This document shows, in pieces, positions 53,818-62,981 of a DNA stretch of 64,000 nucleotides. The DNA is from Pseudomonas putida (GTDB lineage Bacteria > Pseudomonadota > Gammaproteobacteria > Pseudomonadales > Pseudomonadaceae). Positions within the stretch are counted from its first letter, which is position 1. Each line of letters opens with the position of its first letter. Made by a program: the position numbers and the translations under genes. The notes beneath the pieces were generated by a model. That model made no database searches, was not told where the DNA came from, and saw only the letters and a list, made by a program, of their open reading frames with translations. Location of the stretch: the NCBI RefSeq assembly GCF_028682635.1, contig NZ_JANHLK010000023.1, positions 37,540 to 101,539 of the forward strand, read 5' to 3'.

Positions 53818-55065
53818 GTGATAAGACTGACAAAAACCTTCGGTGCTCTTTATCTGGCCAGCCTGTTGATGCAGCTGGGATCGACTTTGCTGATGACCTA
53901 TCTGGCACTGCGCCTCAATGCGATGGGGGCGAGTGAAACGGCAGGTGGTGCGTTGATGGCCGCCAATGCCCTGGGGATGGTGCTGGGTGGCTGGGTCGGG
54001 CGCAGCCTGATCGCACAGGTCGGGCATATTCGAACCTATGCGGCCTGTGCCGGACTGATTGCGGCAGCGGTTCTGGCGCATGAGTTCAGCACGTCCCTGC
54101 CATTCTGGCTGGTGCTGCGGGGGCTGGTCGGGCTGGCCATGATGTGCCAGCTGATGGTGCTGGAAAGCTGGCTCAACGACCAGGCCCGGACCGAGCAGCG
54201 CGGCAGCGTGCTGGCGCTGTACATGGTCGCCAGCTACGTCGGCATGATGCTTGGTCAGTTGGCCTTGAGTCTCGACGAGGGGTTGGGAATCCGTGCGCTG
54301 TTGGGTGTGGCGATGGTGTTTGCGCTGTGCTCGGTGCCGGTGGCGCTCACTCGCAGCGCCCATCCGACGGCGGTGCCCGCGGCTTCGATCGACCTGCGAT
54401 TGTTTGTGCGGCGCATTCCGCAATCCCTGGTGACGATTCTGGTGTCCGGCATGATCAATGGAAGCTTCTACGGGCTGGCGGCGATCTATGCCAGCAAACA
54501 GGGACTGGAAACAGCACAGGTCGGCCAGCTCATGGCGTTGACCATCGGTGCCGGGCTGTTGGCGCAGTTGCCGTTGGGCTGGCTCTCGGATCGTCTGCCT
54601 CGGGCAAGTCTGATCCGCGCGGTGGCGGTCTTGCTGGTGCTCATCAGCCTGCCGCTGGGCTTCAATCAAGCGCCTGCATTCGTGACTCTGCTGTGGTTCG
54701 GCTCGGCGATCGGCTTCCTGCAGTTCTGCCTCTACCCGTTGGGCGTGGCGTTGGCCAACGACAACATGGAGCCGCAACTGCGCGTTTCGCTGTCGGGCAT
54801 GTTGTTGATCACCTTTGGTGTCGGCGCCTGCATCGGCCCGCTGATTGCGGGTGTGCTGATGGAGTTCTTCGGCACCTCAAGCTTCTACTTTTTCTATGCC
54901 GGCAGCGCCGCGTTGCTCGCACTGTGCGTAGGCCAGGCGAAAGTCACGGGTAAGCACCTGCAAAAGGATGCGCCACTGCATCATCCGGTGACGCCAAACG
55001 GGATTGCCAGCTCTAACCTGGTTTCGGTGGCTGACCCTGTGGGTGAGTGCGTCGACGGGCGTTAA
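53818..55065 (+). CDS. MFS transporter (YcaD-like)
   Basis: The 415-residue permease starts at GTG 53818 and has twelve membrane helices with the MFS motif WVGRSLIAQVGHIRTY and a second half beginning near ISLPLGF. It resembles YcaD-type MFS proteins. It lies 24 bases after the cupin and could export a pathway product or import the substrate beside the BCCT carrier. The soluble C-terminal tail (about 35 residues, no clear helix) is unusual. Confidence 0.8.
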   Translation: MIRLTKTFGALYLASLLMQLGSTLLMTYLALRLNAMGASETAGGALMAANALGMVLGGWVGRSLIAQVGHIRTYAACAGLIAAAVLAHEFSTSLPFWLVLRGLVGLAMMCQLMVLESWLNDQARTEQRGSVLALYMVASYVGMMLGQLALSLDEGLGIRALLGVAMVFALCSVPVALTRSAHPTAVPAASIDLRLFVRRIPQSLVTILVSGMINGSFYGLAAIYASKQGLETAQVGQLMALTIGAGLLAQLPLGWLSDRLPRASLIRAVAVLLVLISLPLGFNQAPAFVTLLWFGSAIGFLQFCLYPLGVALANDNMEPQLRVSLSGMLLITFGVGACIGPLIAGVLMEFFGTSSFYFFYAGSAALLALCVGQAKVTGKHLQKDAPLHHPVTPNGIASSNLVSVADPVGECVDGR

Positions 55066-55293
55066 GTGGAGGAGGGCGAGCCGGATTTATTGATGCGTTT
55101 TACTCATGAGTCGGTGATTAAAAATGGTTTGAACGATGGTCAGGTTTCAATCATCTTGGCGATGCTGCCAAAACCGAGTTAGACCGGAATTAATCTGAAG
55201 ATATACAGCGCCCTGATGTCATTCGATATCAAGGGGTCAGTATCTTGCGGAATACTCTCTAAAACCCTTAAACAAAAACAAAAGGGGAAAACA

Positions 55294-56970
55294 ATGCGTG
55301 CGCAATCAGGCGTGTTAAAAGGCTTGAATCCGAATGTGACAGTCGCTTCGATATTGGCGGTGATCTCATTTGTTCTGTTTTGTGCATTTAAAGACGAGCA
55401 GGCAGCCAAGGCCTTTGAAATGGCTTCGGTGTTTATCCTGCATAACTTTAAGTGGTATTACATCGCCCTGATCAGTGGCGTACTCGGTTTGCTGCTGTAT
55501 ATCTCCGTCAGCCGTTTCGGCAATCTCAAACTGGGCACCGAGCACGATCGGCCCGAGTTCAGTTTCGCTTCATGGATTGCCATGCTGTTCAGTGCGGGCA
55601 TGGGCATCGGCCTGATTTTCTGGTCCGTGGCCGAACCCATGCTGCACTATGCCGACAACCCGTTTTCCAAGGGCCTGACGGACGAGTCGGCCACCCTGGC
55701 GATGCGCATCACCCTGTTCCACTGGGGCCTGCACCCATGGGCGATCTTCTCCATGATCGGCCTGAGCCTGGCCTACTTTGCCTACCGCAAAGGCTTGCCG
55801 CTGGCCCTGCGTTCGCTGCTTTACCCGCTGATTGGCGACCGTATCTACGGCTGGATCGGCCATGTTGTCGATATCATGGGTGTCGTCATTACGGCCTTTG
55901 GTGTTTCGCAGTCCCTCGGTCTGGGCGTTGCGCAGATCAATACCGGGCTGCATCAGGTATTCGGTATTCCGGTCAGTATCGGGTTGCAGTTATCGATCAT
56001 TCTGGTTGTGAGTATTATTGCCTGCATTTCGCTACTTGCCGGGCTGTCAAAGGGTATGAAGCGTATTTCCACGCTTAATATGTACCTGTCATTTATTTTG
56101 ATGTTGGCGGTACTGGCTATCGGGCCAACTCGCTACATCCTCAACTTGATGTTCGAATCCACCGGCGACTATGTACAAAACATCGTCGGCCTCAGCTTCT
56201 GGATGGACGCGCAGAAAGACAGCGAATGGCAAAACTGGTGGACGGCGTTCTACTGGCCATGGTGGATGACCTGGGGTCCTTTTGTCGGCCTGTTCATTGC
56301 GCGGATTTCCAAAGGCCGGACCATCCGTGAGCTGGTGATCGGGGCGCTGGTGGTACCGACCATGGTGACCATCCTGTGGATGTCGGTGTTCGGTGGTGCT
56401 GCGCTGAAAAACGAACAGCAGGATCGCCAGGCTTATCAGGCTTCCGTTGCCAGCCAGGTTGTGGGTCAGGAGCAACCGAAGTTCGAAGGCGGCACGGTGC
56501 TGCTTGCCACCAAGAAAGAAACCACGGCGGCGATGTTCACGCTGGTCCAGTCACTGGATGGCCCTACTGTTGGCGCCGTTCTCTCGATACTGGTGTGCGT
56601 GTTGCTGGGTGTGCACTTTGTCACCACGGCAGATGCCGGAACCCAGGTGTTGTGCACCTTGTGTGCCCTGGGCAGCACCAATCCGCCCAACTGGATCCGG
56701 TTGCTGTGGTGCATTCTGGAAGGGGCGATTGCGGCGGGCCTGCTGCTCGCCGGGGGACTCAAGGCCATTCAGATGGCGAGTATCGCCGCCGGATTGCCGA
56801 TCGCCATGTTGCTGCTGGTGATGTCGTACACCCTGATTCACAGCTTGCGCAAGGAGATGCCGAGTGTGCCGGCGTGGACGCCTGCGGCAGAGGTTTTGCC
56901 GGGAATTGAGCGCCGTGAATCGGAATCGAGTGGGGTGCGTGTGGCTTCGTTGGCTTCTGCACAGGCTTAA
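55294..56970 (+). CDS. BCCT-family betaine/carnitine/choline transporter
   Basis: The 558-residue carrier has twelve helices and the BCCT signature: GIGLIFWSVAEPM, FHWGLHPWAIF and the Trp-rich substrate segment FYWPWWMTWGPFVGLFIARIS. BCCT proteins import quaternary ammonium compounds with Na+ or H+. ATG 55294 is used since the protein before it is not conserved in character; an AAAGGGG ribosome site precedes it. With the Rieske oxygenase it defines the cluster as catabolism of a trimethylammonium-type compound. A weak hairpin lies at 57020-57044. Confidence 0.92.
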   Translation: MRAQSGVLKGLNPNVTVASILAVISFVLFCAFKDEQAAKAFEMASVFILHNFKWYYIALISGVLGLLLYISVSRFGNLKLGTEHDRPEFSFASWIAMLFSAGMGIGLIFWSVAEPMLHYADNPFSKGLTDESATLAMRITLFHWGLHPWAIFSMIGLSLAYFAYRKGLPLALRSLLYPLIGDRIYGWIGHVVDIMGVVITAFGVSQSLGLGVAQINTGLHQVFGIPVSIGLQLSIILVVSIIACISLLAGLSKGMKRISTLNMYLSFILMLAVLAIGPTRYILNLMFESTGDYVQNIVGLSFWMDAQKDSEWQNWWTAFYWPWWMTWGPFVGLFIARISKGRTIRELVIGALVVPTMVTILWMSVFGGAALKNEQQDRQAYQASVASQVVGQEQPKFEGGTVLLATKKETTAAMFTLVQSLDGPTVGAVLSILVCVLLGVHFVTTADAGTQVLCTLCALGSTNPPNWIRLLWCILEGAIAAGLLLAGGLKAIQMASIAAGLPIAMLLLVMSYTLIHSLRKEMPSVPAWTPAAEVLPGIERRESESSGVRVASLASAQA

Positions 56971-57019
56971 GGCGCGCCATCGTTGGGGCATTCCCCCTCA
57001 TTTTGTTAACAGTGTTTGT

Positions 57020-57044
57020 CCGGCGCTGCGCTGTTTGGCGCCGG
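57020..57044 (+). terminator. Possible terminator hairpin after the BCCT gene
   Basis: CCGGCGC at 57020 pairs with GCGCCGG near 57038 across an 11-base loop, but there is no T run after it. A weak candidate only. Confidence 0.3.
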
Positions 57045-57105
57045 GCTAAACCCCTAGCATCGTCTCTACCGAATGAACCAACCCGGTTGGGTCGACACTC
57101 TATCC

Positions 57106-57315
57106 TCAGAGGTTTTTGGTTTTTTTTGAAGAGCGGGCAATTTTGTCATCGGCAGCCAGCAACCCGGGCAGGTAGTCCTTGAGAAACTCCACCCAGGTTT
57201 TTATTTTTGCATCGACGAATTTTCGTGAAGGGTAGATCGCAAACAGATTCAACTCTTCAAAATGAAATTGCGGCAATACCCGTACCAGGGTGCGTGCCTT
57301 GAGGCCGGCCCGCGC
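57106..57315 (-). pseudogene. C-terminal remnant of a LysR-type regulator
   Basis: On the minus strand the sequence translates as ARAGLKARTLVRVLPQFH, then LFAIYPSRKFVDAKIKT and FLKDYLPGLLA, the end of a LysR effector domain, closing at the TGA at 57106-57108. In the same frame a stop at about 57316 cuts it off upstream; no helix-turn-helix part exists. It is a broken gene that joins directly to the efflux remnant. Confidence 0.7.
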
Positions 57316-57560
57316 TCATGAATGGCCCGGGACCGAACTCGGTGGCGACCAAGGTTTTCTTGCGGGCAAAATCCCTTCTGGTCGAAGTCCGCCGACTCCT
57401 TGGCCGATTGCCGTTCAACCTGCTGTTGACGGCAGATGGCCTTGAGCCCATCGATGCGCCGCAGCGCCACACTCAATTGCGCCTGGGCACGCTCGATCGT
57501 GATCTGCAGAGGCTTGGGGTCGAGGCGAAACAGCACTTCGCTTGAACAAACATGGATCAA
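57316..57560 (-). pseudogene. Remnant of an HlyD/EmrA-type efflux membrane-fusion protein
   Basis: One minus-strand frame gives EVLFRLDPKPLQITIERAQAQ and RQSAKESADFDQKGF, then a frame shift continues as DFARKKTLVATEF. This is the lipoyl-hairpin part of an HlyD-family protein, missing both ends. It faces the tetR gene at 57640, so the TetR protein may once have controlled a drug pump that is now lost. Confidence 0.65.
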
Positions 57561-57639
57561 GGAATTCGTGGTTCCTTATTTTTGTGCGATGGTGTAAAAA
57601 TATCCCCTCATCCACCTTCCTGCAAGGATTTTGTACGAT

Positions 57640-58266
57640 ATGGCACAAAATAAAGTGGCAGAGGGCAAAGGCCGCGGCCGGCCCCGCGCGTATGACCCGC
57701 AGACAGCGCTGCAACAAGCCCTTGGTGTGTTCTGGAGCACCGGCTATTCCGGCGCCTCCCTGGACAGCATCGCCACGGCGGCCGGAATGAATCGCCCCAG
57801 CCTCTATGCGGCCTTCGGTGACAAGCATTCCCTCTACATCAAGGCGCTCGAGCAGTACTGGGAATTTGCCGCCGCCGACATGCAGGCCGCGCTGAGTGAC
57901 AGCGCACTGACCTTGCGCCAGGCACTGATGCGTTTCTATGAGGGGCAGCTGTCGATCTACTTCTCGGGCGAGGGCCAGCCACGCGGCTGTTTCGCGATTG
58001 GCACGGCAACGACCGAGGCCGTCGAGGACTCGCAGATCCGTGAGGTGCTGGGCGATCGCCTGGGCAGGCTGGATGCCGACCTGGAGGCGCGCCTGCGCAC
58101 CGCCATTGAAGCCGGCGAATTGAACAGCGATGTCGATGCAGGGGCGCTGGCCGTACTGGCTTCATCGCTGCTGCACAGCATTTCGATCCGTGCGCGGGCG
58201 GGCAAGTCCCGGGCAGAACTGACGGCGCTCGCATCTAATGCGGTCGATGTGATCTGCGGTGGGTGA
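57640..58266 (+). CDS. TetR-family transcriptional regulator
   Basis: The 208-residue product has an N-terminal TetR DNA-binding domain (RPRAYDPQTALQQALGVFWSTGYSGASLDSIATAAGMNRPSLYAAFGDKHSLY, given here in short: motif GASLDSIATAAGMNRP) and a C-terminal ligand domain with CFAIGTATTEA. ATG 57640 is used. Its divergent neighbour is a broken efflux gene, so its original target may be lost. It overlaps the mug start by eight bases. Confidence 0.85.
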   Translation: MAQNKVAEGKGRGRPRAYDPQTALQQALGVFWSTGYSGASLDSIATAAGMNRPSLYAAFGDKHSLYIKALEQYWEFAAADMQAALSDSALTLRQALMRFYEGQLSIYFSGEGQPRGCFAIGTATTEAVEDSQIREVLGDRLGRLDADLEARLRTAIEAGELNSDVDAGALAVLASSLLHSISIRARAGKSRAELTALASNAVDVICGG

Positions 58267-58777
58267 GGGGCTCGACGATATATTGGCGCAGCAACTGGAC
58301 GTGGTGTTTTGTGGCATCAACCCCGGCTTGACGGCCGCGGCCCAGGGGCACCATTTTGCCGGGCGCGGCAATCGCTTCTGGCGCACCCTGTACCTCGCCG
58401 GTTTTACGTCACAGCAACTGTTACCGGAACGAGACAGGTCCATCCTCGAATATCGCTGTGGTTTGACCGCGGTGGTCGAGCGACCGACGGCGCGGGCGGA
58501 TCAGCTGTCGACCGATGAATTTGTCGCGGCCGCGGCGGCCTTCGAACAAAAGATAAGCAGGTTTGCGCCACGTTTCGTGGCATTTCTCGGCAAGGCGGCG
58601 TACTGCGCCTTGTCCGCCCAGCGCGACTTTGCCTGGGGGCCGCAGCCGAAAACCTTTGGCAATGCCGCGGTCTGGGTCCTGCCCAATCCCAGTGGGCGAA
58701 ATCGCGCCTTTACCCTTGAGCAACTGGTGGATTCCTACCGCCAACTGTACGTGGCTGCAGGCGCGCGCCTGTTTTAA
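58259..58777 (+). CDS. mug: G/U mismatch-specific DNA glycosylase
   Basis: The 172-residue product has the Mug motifs DVVFCGINPGLTAAA (about residues 14-28), HHFAGRGNRFWRTLYLAG, and NPSGRN near the end, all of the uracil-DNA glycosylase superfamily. It removes uracil or ethenocytosine opposite G. It starts at GTG 58259, inside the last codons of the tetR gene, so translation is coupled. The coupling to a regulator gene is unexpected for a repair enzyme. Confidence 0.9.
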   Translation: MGEGLDDILAQQLDVVFCGINPGLTAAAQGHHFAGRGNRFWRTLYLAGFTSQQLLPERDRSILEYRCGLTAVVERPTARADQLSTDEFVAAAAAFEQKISRFAPRFVAFLGKAAYCALSAQRDFAWGPQPKTFGNAAVWVLPNPSGRNRAFTLEQLVDSYRQLYVAAGARLF

Positions 58778-59097
58778 CGCGAGGGCGTCGCTTGTTCCAT
58801 ACGAAGCGATCAACGTATCACTCGACGGCATCTTCATTGCATTCATTTAAGTGAACGTCGTGCGTTTGACAGCGTTTTTTTGCGAGGCTGCTGCGCACAG
58901 AATCACTTGCTGTCTCTGGCACGTTGCTTGGATCCATTGCGGCGTTTTTTTGACGTTATTCGGCGGCGTTTTATATTTCTATTTATTATTGTGACGTGCT
59001 ATTGACGTACTGGCTATCTGCTTATAGGCTCCATTTAGCCTGATTCAGATTTCTTCAACCGACCAATTGCAAACCCTCAGCGCAGGGAGGCGGTTAT
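58778..59097 (+). promoter_or_regulatory. 320-base leader region of the exopolysaccharide genes
   Basis: This gene-free stretch is markedly AT-rich, with several T runs (GCGTTTTTTTG twice). A possible sigma-70 promoter is TTGACG at 59002-59007 with TATAGG at 59023-59028 (15-base spacing, short of ideal), about 70 bases before the ATG at 59098. No riboswitch or small gene was recognised. Confidence 0.4.
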
Positions 59098-59577
59098 ATG
59101 CGGACGACAGTTTTCATTAAGTTGATGGTGTTATTTGCGACTCTGAATGGAGTAGCCGCTTCCATTGCCCACGCGGCCAATTTGCCCAATGAAATTAGTC
59201 GCATAAGCAGTGCTTGCGAAGGGGCACGGGCTCAAGCCGCCGTGGCTTCGACAGGGGCTGCCACTGCTGCCACTGCCAGCCTTGGCACAGACCTTGGTGG
59301 CTCTTCGCCAGATACCCAAAGTGCTCAACTTGCGAGCGCTGATTCTGGATCCAAGTCTGGAGCAAATGCTTCCGTCAATACTTCAGCGTGCGACGGTTTA
59401 ATGGCGAAAGTTGCCACGCAGGCATTCGCGATCGATCCAGTCCAGGACAAGGGACTGACCGGAGAATCGGCGTTCCACGACACTCAACCCAATGCACTGC
59501 CGGTATCTGCGGTTGTATGGTTATTCTCTTCCGCACTATTGGGATTCATCGTTGTTGCCAACCGGCGCAAGATCTAG
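59098..59577 (+). CDS. Exported protein with PEP-CTERM-like C-terminal sorting segment
   Basis: The 159-residue product has a signal peptide (about 26 residues, ending AHA), a Ser/Ala/Thr/Gly-rich body with two Cys, and a C-terminal tripartite end: LPVSAVVWLFSSALLG then a short helix and the basic NRRKI. This is the layout of PEP-CTERM proteins (VPLPAAxWLF-type variant), which exosortase cuts and sorts. ATG 59098 follows a GGGAGG ribosome site. It heads genes for exopolysaccharide export, the usual company of such proteins. The exact motif differs (Ser-Ala for Pro), so the assignment is tentative. Confidence 0.65.
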   Translation: MRTTVFIKLMVLFATLNGVAASIAHAANLPNEISRISSACEGARAQAAVASTGAATAATASLGTDLGGSSPDTQSAQLASADSGSKSGANASVNTSACDGLMAKVATQAFAIDPVQDKGLTGESAFHDTQPNALPVSAVVWLFSSALLGFIVVANRRKI

Positions 59578-59684
59578 GTGCCAGTTTTACGAGACAGGTT
59601 TTTCCAGGTGTTACAGCTTTAAAGAGGACGCTGATTGTTACGGTTGATCCTCATTAGATGTGCTAACCAGGCGGAGGAATTCAG

Positions 59685-60242
59685 ATGCTGCGTTTACTGT
59701 TACCTGCACTGTGTGCGCTGGCTATTGTGCCCAGCGTGGCCCGTGCCGCCGAAGACAGCCCCTATCTCCTGAATTCTGGAGATAAGGTTGAAGTGTCCAT
59801 CTGGGGCGAGCCAGTGGAGAAATTAGAGCGCGTCGATGTGCTGCCCAATGGCTACATCACTTTGAAGCTGGCAGGGCCGGTCAAGGTCAAAGGGCTTGAT
59901 ACGTCTCAAGCTGAAAAGATAATCACTGACAAACTCACCAAATATTATCCCGATCCGGTGGTCAGCGTTGTTGTCACCGAGGCCAAGGGCAATGTCGTCT
60001 ATGTCCAGGGCAAAGTACTCAAGCCTGGCAAGGTGCAGTTGGCCGGTGATACCGATGTCCTGCAACTATTGGGTGAAACCGGGCCCCTCGACAAGTTTGC
60101 GGACAAGGACGAAATCAAGCTCTTGCGGCGCGAAGGGAAAATCCAGAAAGTAATGCCCGTTGATTACAGCGCTCTCATTTCCGGGAGTGACATGTCCACT
60201 AACTACGAACTTAAGGCCGGCGATACGCTGGTCGTTCCCTGA
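59685..60242 (+). CDS. Polysaccharide export outer-membrane protein, Wza-type
   Basis: The 185-residue product has a signal peptide (about 21 residues, ending ARA), a polysaccharide export domain (LLNSGDKVEVSIWGEP, VLPNGYITLKLAGPVKVKGL, PDPVVSVVV) and an SLBB domain (VYVQGKVLKPGKVQLAG, DTLVVP at the end). It is short, like the EPS-export proteins linked to PEP-CTERM loci. It forms part of the outer-membrane pore. ATG 59685 follows a GGAGG ribosome site. Confidence 0.9.
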   Translation: MLRLLLPALCALAIVPSVARAAEDSPYLLNSGDKVEVSIWGEPVEKLERVDVLPNGYITLKLAGPVKVKGLDTSQAEKIITDKLTKYYPDPVVSVVVTEAKGNVVYVQGKVLKPGKVQLAGDTDVLQLLGETGPLDKFADKDEIKLLRREGKIQKVMPVDYSALISGSDMSTNYELKAGDTLVVP

Positions 60243-60268
60243 CATTGCGCGATGCATTAAGGATTAAC

Positions 60269-61387
60269 TTGCGTTCATTGCAAACAACCGGAGTGGTGAT
60301 GGCAATATTGACTTTGCCATGTTCCGGCATGACCTACGCCGGCACCTGGCAGTCGGAAGTTGCGCTGCCCATGACAGTCGAGCACGACAGCAATCCATTG
60401 CTCTTGACGAGTGACGAGAAAGCGGTGACTCGAACGATCATTGCCCCCGATTACACGCTGGTGGGTAATTTTGATCGGGATCAGTGGAAGTTTGGCCTGG
60501 GTGTCAATGTCGAGCGCTCGTCCGACACCGACGTCGTGTCCAATCGAGAAGATCCGAGGCTGTCGTTTGGCTGGCAGCGTGAGACCGAAAAGGGTAGCTA
60601 TGGACTCACGGCGCGATACATCGAGAGTTCGACGCTTTCCACGGAAGTCCAGCAGACCGGTGTAACAGACTCGACCGACGGCACGCAGAAGCTCTCGAAC
60701 ATCGGCGGTAACTGGCGAAGTGCGGTGACCGAGCGCAGTACCCTGGTCAACGAAATCGACCTCACCCATGTCGAATACGACACCGATTCGCTTACCAACT
60801 ACGATGAGCTGACCAACCGTTTCAGCTGGCTTTATCAATGGAATGAGCGGACCGAACTGTTCACCCGTTTCGAAGCGACGCGCTATGAGCCCAAGGACGA
60901 GACTACCCTTGGCTCCTCGAACAGCTACACCCCGGTGGTCGGCGTGAACTACCAGATCTCGGAGCGGTTCACGGGATCGGTGTACGGCGGCGTCAACAAG
61001 GTTTCCGACAGCGACAGTGGCCCCACGGGCCAGGGTGGCGTGAACCTGCGTTACACCGGTGAGCGTTTCGAGTCCTTCGTCGAAGCCAGTCGTAGCACGA
61101 TCGCCAACGGCGAGGACGGCCTGGTCGAATCCGATGAGCTACGGGGTAATGTGAGTTATCTGCTCGACGAGACCAGTCGTGTCGGTGTTGATGGCTCCTG
61201 GCAGGAAACCAAAGGGGATGCGCCCAGTACCTTTCGCACATACGGCGCCTATGTGAGTCGCGAACTCTCGCCTTTTTGGCTTGCACGCCTATCCTTCACC
61301 TACAAAGAGCGCGAGCGAGACGGCTTGCCAAACGCCGATGCCAACATCATAGGGATGACCTTGATCTATAGTCACCCCGACTTCTGA
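60269..61387 (+). CDS. Outer-membrane beta-barrel protein of an exopolysaccharide locus
   Basis: The 372-residue product is a strand-rich barrel (alternating strands such as GSYGLTARYIESS, TELFTRFEATRYEP, RVGVDGSWQET and ending THPDF-like SHPDF). TTG at 60269 is chosen because an AAGGA site lies 5 bases before it and it gives a signal peptide (MRSLQTTGVVMAILTLP, ending TYA). It is similar in position to the PEP-CTERM-associated barrel of such loci. Function: probably part of the secretion machinery in the outer membrane. Confidence 0.75.
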   Translation: MRSLQTTGVVMAILTLPCSGMTYAGTWQSEVALPMTVEHDSNPLLLTSDEKAVTRTIIAPDYTLVGNFDRDQWKFGLGVNVERSSDTDVVSNREDPRLSFGWQRETEKGSYGLTARYIESSTLSTEVQQTGVTDSTDGTQKLSNIGGNWRSAVTERSTLVNEIDLTHVEYDTDSLTNYDELTNRFSWLYQWNERTELFTRFEATRYEPKDETTLGSSNSYTPVVGVNYQISERFTGSVYGGVNKVSDSDSGPTGQGGVNLRYTGERFESFVEASRSTIANGEDGLVESDELRGNVSYLLDETSRVGVDGSWQETKGDAPSTFRTYGAYVSRELSPFWLARLSFTYKERERDGLPNADANIIGMTLIYSHPDF

Positions 61388-61407
61388 CCTTCAGCAGCGT
61401 GGTATTT

Positions 61408-62970
61408 ATGTCCTCTGAATACGAAATGTCGGTCAACGACTACATTGCAGTAATCAAACACCGGGCCGTGCTGTTGATTGTGACTGTGGCCGTGATAATC
61501 GGGGCGAGTGTATTGGTGGCGACGTCCATGCCACCGATCTATCAGTCGTCCGGGACTATCCTGGTCGAGTCGCAGCAGATATCACCGGACCTGGTGGCGG
61601 GGAACAACAATACCTTTGCTGACGAGCGCATCGAGGTCATCCGCCAGCGCGTGATGACCCGCGAGCATCTGGAGGCGATCATCAACAAGTACAATCTTTT
61701 CGAAACGGGCAGCCGGCGACTGACCCTGACCGAAAAGATCGAAGAGATGCGCAATGCGATTTCCGTCGCCCTGGTCAGTGCGGCGGTCAAGGGGCGAGGC
61801 GAAGTGACGATTGCCTTTCGCCTGGCCTTCGAGCACCGGGAGCCGGAAGTGGCCAACGAAGTGGCCAAGGAACTGGTGACGCTGTTCCTCAACGAGAACA
61901 TCAAGCAGCGCACCGAGCGCGCCAGTGAAACCACCGAGTTCCTGACCCAGGAAGCGAACAAGCTGCGCACCGAGCTGGAAGTGCTGGAGAACAAGCTGGC
62001 GGACTTCAAGCAGGCCCACGGCAACGCGCTGCCCGAGCATCAGGAGCTGCGCATGAACATGTTGTCGCGCTCCGAACTCGAACTCAAGGATATCGACCGC
62101 GACTACAAGGCGGCCAACGAAGAGTTGCGCTTCCAGGACCTGGAACTGTCGGCGGCCCATGCCGGTCTGGCGACCAGGGCGGCTACGGCGGGTGCGGTGG
62201 CTGAACCCGTGCAGGACCTGGCCAGCCTCAAGGCCGAGTACGCCCGGTTGCAGGCGATGTATACGGATGCCCACCCGGATGTACGGGCGGTCAAACGCAA
62301 GATTGCCGCCATGCAGGCAACCCAGGGCCGCGGCAGTTCCGTCACCCCGGTCAGCCTGGACGTGGCCAGGGTGCAGGCGCGCATCGCCGGCTCGGAACAG
62401 CGCATGCGCTCGCTGGCTTCGCAGAAGCAGGAACTGCTCAACAAGATCGCGACCCTGGAGAGCCAGATTCTCGAGGCGCCGCAAGTGGAGCGCGGCCTGG
62501 TCACGCTGATGCGCGACCATGAAAACGCCCGCAAGAAATACGAGGAAATTCGCACCAAGGAGATGAGTGCGAAGATTACCGAAAGCCTCGAGCAGGAAAA
62601 CAAGGCCGAGCGTTTTGTGCTGCTCGAGGCGCCGCTGATGCCGGAAAAACCAGTGCGGCCGAACCGCAAGAAAGTCGTGGCCCTGGGCTTTGTGCTCGCG
62701 CCGGTAGGGGCGGGTGCACTGGTGATGCTGCTCGAGATGCTGAGCCAGCGGGTACGTGGTGTCGACGCGCTGACCAGTGTACTGGGCAGGCGCGTACTGG
62801 TTGCCATTCCCTATATTCATACCCAGGCGGAACTGGATCGTCGCAAACAGTGGCGAACGATACTGGTGCTCTGTGGCGTCGTGTCGATCGTGGTCTCCCT
62901 GGTGCTCCTGCACTTCCTCTACATGCCACTGGATCTGCTGATGTTCAAAGCTCTGGCGCGGTTTGAATAA
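61408..62970 (+). CDS. Chain-length determinant protein (Wzz/GNVR family)
   Basis: The 520-residue inner-membrane protein has a Wzz N-terminal part (YIAVIKHRAVLLIVTVAVIIGASV, TM at about 18-38), a long coiled coil (about 170-370, many ELEVLENKLADFKQAH-type heptads), a GNVR-like element and two C-terminal membrane helices (about 430-455 and 475-505). It controls polymer length with the kinase-like protein encoded next. ATG 61408 is used; the GTG three codons earlier is less likely. Confidence 0.9.
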   Translation: MSSEYEMSVNDYIAVIKHRAVLLIVTVAVIIGASVLVATSMPPIYQSSGTILVESQQISPDLVAGNNNTFADERIEVIRQRVMTREHLEAIINKYNLFETGSRRLTLTEKIEEMRNAISVALVSAAVKGRGEVTIAFRLAFEHREPEVANEVAKELVTLFLNENIKQRTERASETTEFLTQEANKLRTELEVLENKLADFKQAHGNALPEHQELRMNMLSRSELELKDIDRDYKAANEELRFQDLELSAAHAGLATRAATAGAVAEPVQDLASLKAEYARLQAMYTDAHPDVRAVKRKIAAMQATQGRGSSVTPVSLDVARVQARIAGSEQRMRSLASQKQELLNKIATLESQILEAPQVERGLVTLMRDHENARKKYEEIRTKEMSAKITESLEQENKAERFVLLEAPLMPEKPVRPNRKKVVALGFVLAPVGAGALVMLLEMLSQRVRGVDALTSVLGRRVLVAIPYIHTQAELDRRKQWRTILVLCGVVSIVVSLVLLHFLYMPLDLLMFKALARFE

Positions 62971-62981
62971 GGAATATTGCG

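Noticed and set aside
53209..54777. 522-codon open frame on the minus strand
   Set aside because: It lies over the oxidoreductase, cupin and MFS genes and has low-complexity His/Arg/Gln-rich composition typical of a shadow frame.
58917..58932. Sigma-54 promoter (TGGCACGTTGCTTGGA)
   Set aside because: The -24 half is good but the -12 GC is GG, so the essential dinucleotide is missing.
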